Shown here: piece after piece, positions 7,137 through 13,730 of the stretch
Position numbering within the stretch: position 1 is the stretch's first letter
Layout of the letters: each line of letters opens with the position of its first letter
NCBI GenBank assembly: GCA_947175005.1
Contig: CAMWLD010000015.1
Location: forward strand, 1-15,684
Length of the DNA: 15,684 nt
From: an uncultured Ruminococcus sp.
Lineage (GTDB): Bacteria; Bacillota; Clostridia; Oscillospirales; Ruminococcaceae
Direction of reading: 5' to 3'
The notes under the pieces: model-generated
Told to the model about the DNA's origin: nothing
Databases searched by the model: none
What the model saw: the letters and a program-made list of their open reading frames with translations, nothing else
Made by a program: the position numbers and the translations under genes

Positions 7137-7162
7137 TGTTGTACTGCCCCCGCGGGTTTACA

Positions 7163-7197
7163 TTGACATATTTTTGAATATGAAATATTCATATAAT
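7163..7197 (+). promoter_or_regulatory. Possible upstream glyS promoter
   Basis: TTGACA at 7163-7168 is followed 17 bases later by a weak TATTCA (7186-7191), while a good TATAAT (7192-7197) is 23 bases away. The region is promoter-like, but the pairing is not clear. Confidence 0.3.
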
Positions 7198-7242
7198 ATA
7201 AAATTCAAATGTGCTTTTAAATCTATATTAAAAAAATATCTA

Positions 7243-7271
7243 TTGACATTTGACCGTAAATGTAATATAAT
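7243..7271 (+). promoter_or_regulatory. Perfect-consensus sigma-A promoter of glyS
   Basis: TTGACA at 7243-7248 and TATAAT at 7266-7271 with a 17-base spacer match the consensus at every position. The start point should be near 7278, giving a short leader of about 50 bases with only a small GGGA/TCCC hairpin and the ribosome site AAAGGAG at 7314-7320. Confidence 0.85.
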
Positions 7272-7328
7272 TAAAGTTATGTTAAAGTTTAATGGGAGAA
7301 ATTCCCTGTAAATAAAGGAGTTATAAAA

Positions 7329-8711
7329 ATGGCGGCAGAAAAAAGCATGGATAAAATTGTTGCCCTTTGCAAGGGCAGAGGATATGTTTACCCCGGCAGC
7401 GAAATTTACGGAGGCCTTGCAAACACATGGGATTTCGGGCCTTTGGGCGTGGAGCTGAAAAACAATATCAAAAACGCATGGCGGAAGAAATTTGTGCAGG
7501 AGTGTCCTTATAATGTGGGGCTGGATTCGGCTATTCTCATGAATCCTCAGACTTGGGTGGCTTCGGGTCATTTGGGCGGATTTTCCGATCCCCTTATGGA
7601 TTGCAGAGAGTGCAAAACAAGGCACAGAGCGGATCAGCTTATCGAAAGTCAGTCGAAGGAAAATACAGCGGGCTGGGATAACGACAAAATGAGCGAATTT
7701 ATTGAGTCCCACGACATCAAGTGCCCCGTGTGCGGCAAAAAGAATTTTACCCCTATAAGGCAGTTCAATCTTATGTTCAAGACCTTTCAGGGCGTTACCG
7801 AGGACAGCAAGGCAGAGCTTTATTTGCGTCCCGAGACCGCTCAGGGAATTTTCGTGAACTTCAACAATATCCAGCGCACCTCCCGCAAGAAGATACCTTT
7901 CGGCGTGGCGCAGGTGGGCAAGTCCTTCAGAAACGAGATAACTCCCGGCAACTTCATCTTCCGTGTAAGAGAGTTTGAGCAGATGGAGCTGGAGTTTTTC
8001 TGCAAGCCCGACACCGACCTGGAGTGGTTCGCATACTGGCGCAGCTACTGCCGTGATTTCCTGCTGGGGCTGGGGATAAAGGAGGAAAATCTCCGTCTGC
8101 GTGACCATTCAAAGGAGGAGCTTAGCTTCTATTCCAAAGCGACTACCGACTTTGAGTATCTTTTCCCCTTCGGCTGGGGCGAGCTTTGGGGTATTGCAGA
8201 CCGCACCGACTATGATCTTTCCCGTCATATGGAGGTTTCGGGCAAGAGTCTGGAATATTTCGACCCCGAGACAAATGAGAAGTATATTCCCTATGTAATT
8301 GAGCCGTCCTTGGGCGTGGAGAGACTTTTCCTTGCCATTGTCTGCGAAGCATACGACGAGGAGGAAATAGGCGAGGGCGACAAGGCAGATGTGCGCACGG
8401 TTATGCACCTGCACCCTGCACTTGCTCCCGTGAAAGCGGCTGTGCTGCCTCTTACAAAGAAGCTCAAAGATCAGGCGCTGGAGCTTTACGGCAAGCTTGC
8501 AAAGAAATGGAATGTGGACTATGACGAGGCAGGGCAGATAGGCAGACGTTACCGCCGTCAGGACGAGATAGGCACGCCCTACTGCATTACCTATGATTTC
8601 GATACCTTGGAGGATAACTGCGTTACCGTCCGTGACCGTGATTCAATGGCGCAGGAGAGGGTAAGCCTTGACAAGCTGGAGGAATATATCGCAAAGAAGC
8701 TGGAGTATTGA
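7329..8711 (+). CDS. glyS: Glycyl-tRNA synthetase, single-chain alpha2 type (class II)
   Basis: This enzyme charges tRNA-Gly with glycine in the cytoplasm, using ATP. Its 460 residues match the usual length of the bacterial homodimeric form. The N-terminus has the typical [20 protein letters not shown] (17-35). Class II motif 2 is [23 protein letters not shown] (196-218), and motif 3 is EPSLGVERL (325-333). The anticodon-binding domain covers about 355-460, with GTPYCITYD near 415-423. Two cysteine pairs (C92/C95 and C132/C135) in the insertion could hold zinc, as in related enzymes. The ribosome site AAAGGAG is 8 bases before the ATG. I see no T-box leader, which controls many Gram-positive synthetase genes. 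It is followed after 54 bases by a lipoprotein gene with no terminator between them. Confidence 0.97.
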   Translation: MAAEKSMDKIVALCKGRGYVYPGSEIYGGLANTWDFGPLGVELKNNIKNAWRKKFVQECPYNVGLDSAILMNPQTWVASGHLGGFSDPLMDCRECKTRHRADQLIESQSKENTAGWDNDKMSEFIESHDIKCPVCGKKNFTPIRQFNLMFKTFQGVTEDSKAELYLRPETAQGIFVNFNNIQRTSRKKIPFGVAQVGKSFRNEITPGNFIFRVREFEQMELEFFCKPDTDLEWFAYWRSYCRDFLLGLGIKEENLRLRDHSKEELSFYSKATTDFEYLFPFGWGELWGIADRTDYDLSRHMEVSGKSLEYFDPETNEKYIPYVIEPSLGVERLFLAIVCEAYDEEEIGEGDKADVRTVMHLHPALAPVKAAVLPLTKKLKDQALELYGKLAKKWNVDYDEAGQIGRRYRRQDEIGTPYCITYDFDTLEDNCVTVRDRDSMAQERVSLDKLEEYIAKKLEY

Positions 8712-8765
8712 TAATTTATCGGCGTTTTCCCGAAATTACCGGCTGCATTTTAAAAGGGTGAGTTT

Positions 8766-9251
8766 ATGAAAATGAAAATTACGGCAATTACCGTTTTTAT
8801 GGCAGCCGGTCTGATATGCTCCGGATGTTCGGAAGCATCGGAAAATGAAAGGGTCGGACAGGAGCCGCAGACCCTTACGGAAGATACTGAAAATTTGGAG
8901 AGTGAAAATATGAGCGAACTGTCACCTTTTAGAATTTCGGAATATGAAGGCACTTACAGCCTCCTTCTTGACGTGGATATGGGTTATCTGGAGGATATTT
9001 TCGAGGCACGGGAGAATGAGGGTCTGCTTCCTAACGGCTACGGCTGGGAGGCTCTTGCCATGGCTTTTATCGAAAACGAGTGTCCCGAATATGAGGACGC
9101 CATTAATTTTGACAGCGAGGCGGGAATGTTCTGCGCCTACTGCAGCGACAGGGAGACCCTCGAAAGCTTTGCGGCAAAGTTCAAGGCGGCTTGCGAGGAC
9201 AGTGAAAAGATAACGGAAATTCTTTCAAAAGCCGATCCCGATAATTTCTGA
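8766..9251 (+). CDS. Imm51-like lipoprotein (putative surface immunity protein)
   Basis: The protein has 161 residues. The N-terminus has a basic start, a hydrophobic stretch (5-17), and a Cys at 21 in ICSGC, which fits a lipoprotein signal apart from Cys at the -3 position. An acidic linker (22-55) follows. The C-terminal domain (about 58-161) has the pattern of the Imm51 immunity family, as I remember it: SLLLDVDMGYLEDIF, a GYGW-x-ALA segment (88-94), and FDSEAGMFCAY (near 112-122). Imm51 proteins usually counter toxins of polymorphic toxin systems. A lipid-anchored copy would sit on the outer face of the membrane. A weak ribosome site (AAGGGTGA) precedes the ATG. It may be read from the glyS promoter. 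A perfect hairpin terminator follows. No toxin partner is in the window. Family call from memory; medium confidence. Confidence 0.65.
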   Translation: MKMKITAITVFMAAGLICSGCSEASENERVGQEPQTLTEDTENLESENMSELSPFRISEYEGTYSLLLDVDMGYLEDIFEARENEGLLPNGYGWEALAMAFIENECPEYEDAINFDSEAGMFCAYCSDRETLESFAAKFKAACEDSEKITEILSKADPDNF

Positions 9252-9264
9252 TAAAAGCATTTTT

Positions 9265-9306
9265 AAAGGGCTTATGCAGCCGTGCTGCATAAGCCCTTTT
9301 TCTGCT
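9265..9306. terminator. Perfect 16-bp hairpin terminator, convergent region
   Basis: AAAGGGCTTATGCAGC (9265-9280) pairs perfectly with 9284-9299 across a CGT loop, followed by a T-rich tract (TTTTTCTGCTTTTT). It ends the lipoprotein transcript and, being symmetric, may also stop the padR transcript from the other side. Confidence 0.92.
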
Positions 9307-9308
9307 TT

Positions 9309-9620
9309 TTATGACAAAAGCTTCTCCACAGCCGAAAGCAGCTCCCGCCATTCCGACATCATATTTTCCAAAGCCGCCTTGCCCTCGGGGGTTATGCGAT
9401 AGTATTTCCGCTTGGGTCCCGCAGAGGTCTCGCCCGTGTAGCTTTCGGTGTATTTATCGGCATGAAGCCGCCGCAGCACGGCGTAAACGGTGCTTTCGTT
9501 AATATCCGTGAATACACTCGTCACCGTCCGCATTATCTCATAGCCGTACATATCCTTTTGTGAAACTACGTGGAGTACGCAAAACTCCAGCACGCCCTTT
9601 TTCATCTGACCCTTTTCCAT
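9309..9620 (-). CDS. PadR-family transcriptional repressor
   Basis: This is a 103-residue DNA-binding protein with the PadR winged-helix pattern: MKKGVLEFCVLHVVSQKDMYGYEI (6-29), the recognition helix region ESTVYAVLRRL (42-52), and the wing GPKRKYYRITPEGKAAL (68-84). This is the short PadR subfamily that usually pairs with a HAAS/DUF1700 membrane protein, which is exactly the neighbour here. Unusually, padR is the second gene: it starts 57 bases after the HAAS gene on the same strand. GGAGGG is 7 bases upstream of the ATG. It should bind as a dimer, and two related dyads at the shared promoter (10718-10738 and 10760-10782) are the likely operators, giving negative autoregulation. The inducer is unknown. 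Confidence 0.9.
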   Translation of the reverse strand: MEKGQMKKGVLEFCVLHVVSQKDMYGYEIMRTVTSVFTDINESTVYAVLRRLHADKYTESYTGETSAGPKRKYYRITPEGKAALENMMSEWRELLSAVEKLLS

Positions 9621-9677
9621 GCCGCCGCCCTCCGATCTTTAAGAAAATCCCGTGAAACTGTGCTGCCTGCGCCGAAA

Positions 9678-10700
9678 TTAAATGCCCTGTTTAGCACCGT
9701 TCTTCCTCCCCCTTATCATCAAAGTGACTGCCAGCCATACCGCTGCGGAAATTATCCCCGGAATAAATACCGAAATGTTGTAGGCAGGGGCGTTCATATC
9801 CATTGGGTCAAGCCGTCTGAGATAAAAGAAAACATTTGACATTCCGCCGCAGCACCCAAGCAGCAGGGAAAGGGTCGGCAGGCTGAAAGCGTCCCGCCTT
9901 ATAACCGCACAGATAAGGCAAAGCGCCGACAAAACAAATATGAGCCGTGTAAATGCGCCGAGATATTCCCCTGCATATCCGTAGTATTTTGCTTTAGGGT
10001 CGCCGTCCATAAAATTAAAGGCATATGCATCAAAAAAGTCAAAGGACTCTGCCGCTGCCCATATTGCCGCCGCCACACCCGCTGCGGGCAGCAGAAGTAA
10101 ATATTTTCCTCCATGACTGCGCACGGAAACAGCCCAGGCTGCCATAGCTCCGACCATAAGCGCAGTGCAAAGGAGCATATAAAGGAGATCATAGCTGTCG
10201 GGTGATCTTCTTGCTTCGTTTATCAGCCCTACGCAGAATATCCCCGCTCCCGTAAGCAGCAGCGCACACAATGCCATTGCTCTGTCGGCAGGGCCTATAC
10301 GCAGATTCTTCACGCATTTTTTCCCCTCCGTTAACAGCAGTATAAGCCAAGGTACTATCGGTAGCAGAAAAGCTATTGCGCTTGGTCTCATTGCCCCAAT
10401 GGAATATCTTAAATTACCTCCCCAATAAACAAACAGTCCCGTAAGCAGCAGACCCATAATGTCGGGCAGCGCTCTGCGCAGAATATCCGTTTTCCCGGGT
10501 ACGGCCGTTCTCTGCAAAAACTCCGCAGCGGCCAATGCGGGCGAACCCAGCTCGCTGCAGATAACGTCCTCGGCTACACCCTCGGCGGCTCCCTCTTCAA
10601 AGCGCTCCGCAATTTCTTCAAGTATCTCCGCCACTTCTTCGGCAGGCAGTCTGAATTGCAGCTTTGCCGTAAGGGATTTTATGTACTGTTTCCTGTTCAT
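9678..10700 (-). CDS. HAAS (DUF1700-like) domain polytopic membrane protein
   Basis: The 340 residues comprise an N-terminal helical HAAS domain (1-66) and a membrane domain. The HAAS domain has the usual pattern: a basic YIKSLTAKL helix, a P-x-EEV-x-EILEEI helix, then an LG(S/T)P turn. The membrane domain has about eight hydrophobic spans, near 75-93, 106-124, 140-160, 171-192, 199-216, 249-267, 276-293 and 309-328. Such proteins are encoded next to PadR regulators in Gram-positive bacteria, and the HAAS domain is thought to act in signalling or regulation; the exact role is unknown. AAAGGA (minus strand, 10712-10717) lies 11 bases before the ATG at 10700. It is the first gene of a two-gene unit with padR, under a good promoter. 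The short basic tail ends in AKQGI. Confidence 0.8.
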   Translation of the reverse strand: MNRKQYIKSLTAKLQFRLPAEEVAEILEEIAERFEEGAAEGVAEDVICSELGSPALAAAEFLQRTAVPGKTDILRRALPDIMGLLLTGLFVYWGGNLRYSIGAMRPSAIAFLLPIVPWLILLLTEGKKCVKNLRIGPADRAMALCALLLTGAGIFCVGLINEARRSPDSYDLLYMLLCTALMVGAMAAWAVSVRSHGGKYLLLLPAAGVAAAIWAAAESFDFFDAYAFNFMDGDPKAKYYGYAGEYLGAFTRLIFVLSALCLICAVIRRDAFSLPTLSLLLGCCGGMSNVFFYLRRLDPMDMNAPAYNISVFIPGIISAAVWLAVTLMIRGRKNGAKQGI

Positions 10701-10717
10701 CCGATACCATTTCCTTT

Positions 10718-10738
10718 CTACTGTTTATTGAATAGTAG
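10718..10738. promoter_or_regulatory. Candidate PadR operator, dyad 1
   Basis: CTACTGTT and AATAGTAG form a 21-base dyad (nine pairs counting two G-T). It lies just downstream of the expected transcription start of the HAAS-padR unit, where a bound repressor would block elongation or initiation. Confidence 0.5.
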
Positions 10739-10749
10739 CTGCTGTAGTT

Positions 10750-10778
10750 ATGATATCACACTACTGTTCAAAAGTCAA
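10750..10778 (-). promoter_or_regulatory. Sigma-A-type promoter of the HAAS-padR unit
   Basis: On the minus strand TTGACT (10773-10778) and TATCAT (10750-10755) are 17 bases apart. The start point should be near 10743, about 45 bases before the ATG. Confidence 0.7.
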
Positions 10779-10782
10779 TAGT
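10760..10782. promoter_or_regulatory. Candidate PadR operator, dyad 2
   Basis: ACTACTG...CAATAGT is an imperfect dyad related to dyad 1 (both contain CTACTGTT and AATAGT). It covers the -35 element and part of the spacer of the same promoter. Confidence 0.45.
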
Positions 10783-10885
10783 TTAGAGAAAAATTATTTT
10801 GTTTTGTAAATATTTCATAAGTGATTTACGGTCACTTTATGCACAATGGAGAATTTCAAATAAATTTTTCTAATAATGAAACATT

Positions 10886-10914
10886 TTGACAGGTTCATTC
10901 GTTCCTTATATAAA
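10886..10914 (+). promoter_or_regulatory. Sigma-A-type promoter of the unknown lipoprotein gene
   Basis: TTGACA at 10886-10891 and TATAAA at 10909-10914 are separated by 17 bases. Transcription should begin near 10921, about 60 bases before the ATG at 10982. A small dyad (AAGTGA at 10819-10824, TCACTT at 10832-10837) lies upstream and may bind a regulator. Confidence 0.75.
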
Positions 10915-10981
10915 GACATTTTTTGGGGGGCAATATGCAAATTTTTAAAATGCCCGAAATAAAAGGAAAGGAAATAAAAAA

Positions 10982-11884
10982 ATGAACATCAAAGGAAAAA
11001 TATTCGGTATACTTGCTTTGGCAATGCTGTTATCATTAACAGCCTGCGGCGAACCTGCGGAAGAACCAACGAAATCCACCGAGGCCGCCGAAACGGTGCA
11101 GGGAAGCAATGAGGACGACCCCTCTACGGAGGACTCCGCCGTGTCTGACGTGTCTGACAACGCGCTGCGGCAGGCTGACGAGATCGAAAGGCAGCTGCGG
11201 CAGGAGGAGGAAAGAGCCAAGCAGCGGCAGACGACAGCGGAAAGCGGTGACAAAATAATAAATGCAAGCCTTGACGAGGTTATCGCGATGTTTGACCGCG
11301 GGGAAGATTCCGTGATCGTGAAAAGCACCGCGGAGGCTGAACCGGAGGAAATTGGCTTGACGTTTGCTATGTATTACAGCACCGAGGCGGGGGACTTTTT
11401 CGGCTGGGGCGGTCACAATAACTGGAAATACGATTATGACGAGGCGGCGAACGGCTATATGGGGGAGGGGATATATATAGACTGGGAGGCGAAAGAATAC
11501 GCTCCCATGGACTTTGAAACCGCAAAGGAGTTCATGAAAAGGGTAATAGGGCTTACAGACAGGGGCTTTGGGGAGTTATGCGAATATTCCCCGACAGCCT
11601 ATTACGACTTTGAAGGCAGACTGGGGATAATGCCCGGGGACGGCGGCGGCGCGGGCTGGGATTATAACCATATTACAGGCTGCACCCGCGAGGGAGACGT
11701 TGTCACCTTTGAATGCGAGCGGGTGGGACTTAAGGAAAACTGGGGGTATGAGGAAGATATGACTGTGCCTTTCACCTTCCGCGTTGCCCTTGAAGATGAT
11801 ATATGGAAGCTGGACGGGGTTTCCGACGGGGAATACTTTTTCGGAAGCGAATGGGTCGCGCTTGTGTCGTTTACGGGGGAATAA
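10982..11884 (+). CDS. Lipoprotein of unknown function
   Basis: This is a 300-residue secreted lipoprotein. A basic start, a hydrophobic core (8-18) and the canonical lipobox LTAC put the lipidated Cys at 22. Residues 23-62 are rich in E, T, S and D, a flexible spacer from the membrane. Residues 63-85 form a highly charged E/R/Q helix that could be a short coiled coil. The rest (about 90-300) is a globular domain rich in aromatic residues and Gly/Asp (FFGWGGHNNW, GEGIYIDWEAKEY, GDGGGAGWDYNHITG, WKLDGVSDGEYFFGSEW). I do not recognise a family. It has two likely disulphide or free Cys residues after the lipid Cys region (in GELCEYS and ITGCTREGD). AAGGAAAGGAA precedes the ATG. It is a single-gene unit with its own promoter and terminator, divergent from the HAAS gene. 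Confidence 0.8.
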   Translation: MNIKGKIFGILALAMLLSLTACGEPAEEPTKSTEAAETVQGSNEDDPSTEDSAVSDVSDNALRQADEIERQLRQEEERAKQRQTTAESGDKIINASLDEVIAMFDRGEDSVIVKSTAEAEPEEIGLTFAMYYSTEAGDFFGWGGHNNWKYDYDEAANGYMGEGIYIDWEAKEYAPMDFETAKEFMKRVIGLTDRGFGELCEYSPTAYYDFEGRLGIMPGDGGGAGWDYNHITGCTREGDVVTFECERVGLKENWGYEEDMTVPFTFRVALEDDIWKLDGVSDGEYFFGSEWVALVSFTGE

Positions 11885-11965
11885 GGTGCGGTGGGGCTTA
11901 TGTACGTGAAGGTCGGCTTTGGAGTGTGGAATTTATAAAGGTCAATTGGTAAAATGGATATAGAT

Positions 11966-12009
11966 AAACGGAGGCAAAATGCGGAAGTGCATATTGTCTC
12001 CGTTTTTTT
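11966..12009 (+). terminator. Hairpin terminator after the lipoprotein gene
   Basis: AAACGGAG (11966-11973) pairs with CTCCGTTT (11998-12005). The inner GCAAAATGC/GCATATTGT arms pair with two mismatches, and seven Ts end at 12009. It lies between convergent genes. Confidence 0.85.
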
Positions 12010-12027
12010 GGGGGATTGCTTCGGGTT

Positions 12028-12804
12028 TTACTGTTTCTTTTCCGAATTTTTCTCGTAAATTATCATCAGCCCTTTGAGCATAAGGTCGTCATCAAGGATT
12101 ATTTTGCTTCGGCACAGGGGAGCGATAACGCCCGCAAGTCCTCCCGTGGCAACGGCTGTGCAGGTTTCCCCCATACTTTCGTTAATGCGTTCGATAAGCC
12201 CGTCAATAGCCCCTGCATTGCCGTAGAGAATGCCGCTTTTAAGGCACTCCACAGTGTTTCTCCCGATGACCCGACGGGGCGGCTCGAGGGCAATTTTCGG
12301 CAGCTGTGAGGTGCGGCTGATAAGGCTGTCGTGGGATACTGCCACGCCCGGCACTATCATTCCTCCCATATACTGCCCCTTGCCGTCGATAACGGAAAGA
12401 GTGGTCGCCGTGCCCATATCAATGATTATAAGAGGCAGGGGGTACTCCGCAATGCCCGCAACAGCGTCCACCACAAGGTCGCTGCCCAGCTGGGCGGGGT
12501 TGTCGATGATTATGCTAAGCCCCGTTCTTATACCCGGGCCAATTATCATTGCCTCGGTATTGGTAAAACGCTCCGCCGCCTTTGCCACTGCCTTTGTCAC
12601 CGAGGGCACTACCGAGGAAATTACCGCCCCGTGAAGCTCGCTCGTGTCAATGCCGTTAAGGTCGAGGGCGGTTTTTATGGTTGCCGCATACTCGAGGCTT
12701 GTGGCTGTGTGGTTGGTGGAAACTCGGTCGGAAAAAAGTATTTTTCCCTCCTTGCAGCAGCCGATAACTATGTTGGTGTTGCCTACGTCAATGGCTAATA
12801 TCAT
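12028..12804 (-). CDS. coaX: Type III pantothenate kinase
   Basis: This enzyme phosphorylates pantothenate with ATP, the first step of coenzyme A synthesis. CoaX types are cytoplasmic dimers that need a monovalent cation and are not inhibited by CoA. The 258 residues match the family length. The N-terminal phosphate loop is DVGNTN (6-11). GIRTGL (91-96), GSD with the catalytic D109 (107-109), IDMGTATTL (128-136), and GGMIVPGV (147-154) follow in the correct order. The usual GADR tetrapeptide reads GSDL here, so the Arg is replaced by Leu. AAGGAG lies 10 bases before the ATG. It follows the PanT-like gene on the same strand, but a hairpin terminator lies between them, and I do not see a clear separate promoter. 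Its C-terminus is rich in Lys. Confidence 0.95.
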   Translation of the reverse strand: MILAIDVGNTNIVIGCCKEGKILFSDRVSTNHTATSLEYAATIKTALDLNGIDTSELHGAVISSVVPSVTKAVAKAAERFTNTEAMIIGPGIRTGLSIIIDNPAQLGSDLVVDAVAGIAEYPLPLIIIDMGTATTLSVIDGKGQYMGGMIVPGVAVSHDSLISRTSQLPKIALEPPRRVIGRNTVECLKSGILYGNAGAIDGLIERINESMGETCTAVATGGLAGVIAPLCRSKIILDDDLMLKGLMIIYEKNSEKKQ

Positions 12805-12844
12805 TTTTGGTACGCTCCTTTTTATTGATCTTTAAGTAACCGCC

Positions 12845-12887
12845 GATCAAATCAAAAAGGCAAGATACGAGAGATCATATCTTGCCT
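12845..12887 (-). terminator. Hairpin terminator or attenuator between the PanT-like gene and coaX
   Basis: AGGCAAGATA and TATCTTGCCT (12858-12867 and 12878-12887) form a perfect 10-bp stem with a 10-base loop. On the minus strand it is followed by TTTTTGATTTGAT, a fair U-tract. Confidence 0.75.
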
Positions 12888-12895
12888 CATGCAAA

Positions 12896-13522
12896 TCAGC
12901 TTGTGCTTTTACTTGTTTTTGTGGTCGAGGCAGCCATAACCGATTTTGAGAGCGCATAACCCACAGGTCCCGTAATGACCGTAGTCGTGAGCCATTCGCT
13001 GACTGCCTGAAGCCCCACAAAGACGCATACAAAAATGAAAACGTTCTGCCCGGGGGCTAAAGAGTTTCGGCGGGTCATTATCTCCTCGGTGCTGCCAAAG
13101 AGGAGTATCAGAGTTGACATATAAAATACAGTGTTGAGAAAGGCTGCGAGAAAGCTTGTTATATAGGAGTTTGCCAGGGGCATGACCGATCTTTTTCTCA
13201 TAAATTCCGACAGCTTGCCGATAATAAAGCCGTCCAGAATACGGGGCAGGAAGCACAGAACTGCCGTCAGAAAGGGGTTTATCCCGAATAGGGCTGTTGA
13301 CAGGGGACTGCGCCCGAAGCATTGCATAAAGCTTGTAAGACCGAATACTCCGCCGATAACTGCACCTCCCGCTGCGCCCATGGTATATGCTGCTATTGAA
13401 AGGGCTATGGGATTGAGCGTTACGGCGACAGGTCCGATCGTCATATACCCCAGTGGTGTGTAGGACAAGACAACTACTATTGCGCTAAGCAATCCAAGCC
13501 TTGTCAGATTTGATGTTTTCAT
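12896..13522 (-). CDS. ECF transporter S-component, probably for pantothenate
   Basis: This is a 208-residue membrane protein with about six hydrophobic segments. It has features of ECF vitamin-transporter substrate-binding (S) components, which bind a vitamin and dock onto a shared energising module (EcfA/A'/T) encoded elsewhere. An N-terminal TRLGLLSAIVVVLSYTPLGY (7-26), IGPVAVTLNPIAL (29-41), GGAVIGGVFGLTSF (52-65) and FLPRI (91-95) are close to what I recall of PanT-type components, which share a PLG-y-x-x-I-GP and FGLTS pattern. Its position between coaX and coaBC supports pantothenate, but another vitamin cannot be excluded. AAGGAGG lies 8 bases before the ATG at 13522. An earlier ATG at 13570 would add 16 polar residues and lacks such a site. 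The C-terminal tail is Ser/Thr/Lys-rich. Confidence 0.8.
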   Translation of the reverse strand: MKTSNLTRLGLLSAIVVVLSYTPLGYMTIGPVAVTLNPIALSIAAYTMGAAGGAVIGGVFGLTSFMQCFGRSPLSTALFGINPFLTAVLCFLPRILDGFIIGKLSEFMRKRSVMPLANSYITSFLAAFLNTVFYMSTLILLFGSTEEIMTRRNSLAPGQNVFIFVCVFVGLQAVSEWLTTTVITGPVGYALSKSVMAASTTKTSKSTS

Positions 13523-13580
13523 ATTAAATTCCTCCTTGTTATTATTCTCCTCACGGGAGATACAATACAATTACACATAC

Positions 13581-13609
13581 ATTATACCACGAATGTTAAA
13601 AAAAGGATA
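13581..13609 (-). promoter_or_regulatory. Extended -10 promoter of the PanT-like gene
   Basis: On the minus strand TGGTATAAT (TATAAT at 13581-13586) is a perfect extended -10. The -35 position holds only TATCCT (13604-13609). The start should lie near 13575, about 50 bases before the ATG. Confidence 0.6.
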
Positions 13610-13629
13610 TATATTTTTTATTATATTTA

Positions 13630-13638
13630 TGTTATAAT
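13630..13638 (+). promoter_or_regulatory. Extended -10 promoter of coaBC
   Basis: TGTTATAAT (TATAAT at 13633-13638) is an extended -10 without a recognisable -35, in a very AT-rich stretch. It lies back to back with the divergent promoter of the PanT-like gene, so one regulator could control both. Confidence 0.5.
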
Positions 13639-13730
13639 AGTGTTATAAAAGGCGGCGCATTAAATTTGTGTGAACATTTTACGTATTCATGCGAACATTA
13701 TTAATTATTGATTTTTTGGTGGTGTTGAAA

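Larger units (their letters stand above)
6860..7328. other. 469-base divergent intergenic region between the Spo0A paralogue and glyS
   Basis: No credible gene lies here; the only open frame (minus strand, 84 codons) lacks a ribosome site and overlaps the promoters. The region holds the minus-strand promoter (6935-6963), a 0A box (6986-6992), a long inverted repeat (7026-7109), a near-palindrome (7117-7136) and one or two plus-strand promoters for glyS. Confidence 0.8.

Noticed and set aside
6938..7192. 84-codon minus-strand frame in the glyS upstream region
   Set aside because: It covers the promoter elements and the inverted repeat, with no ribosome site.
7272..7328. T-box riboswitch in the glyS leader
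   Set aside because: The leader is too short and shows only a four-pair hairpin.
7158..8108. 316-codon minus-strand open frame over the glyS start
   Set aside because: It lies antisense to the strongly conserved glyS gene, has no ribosome site, and its protein has no recognisable pattern.
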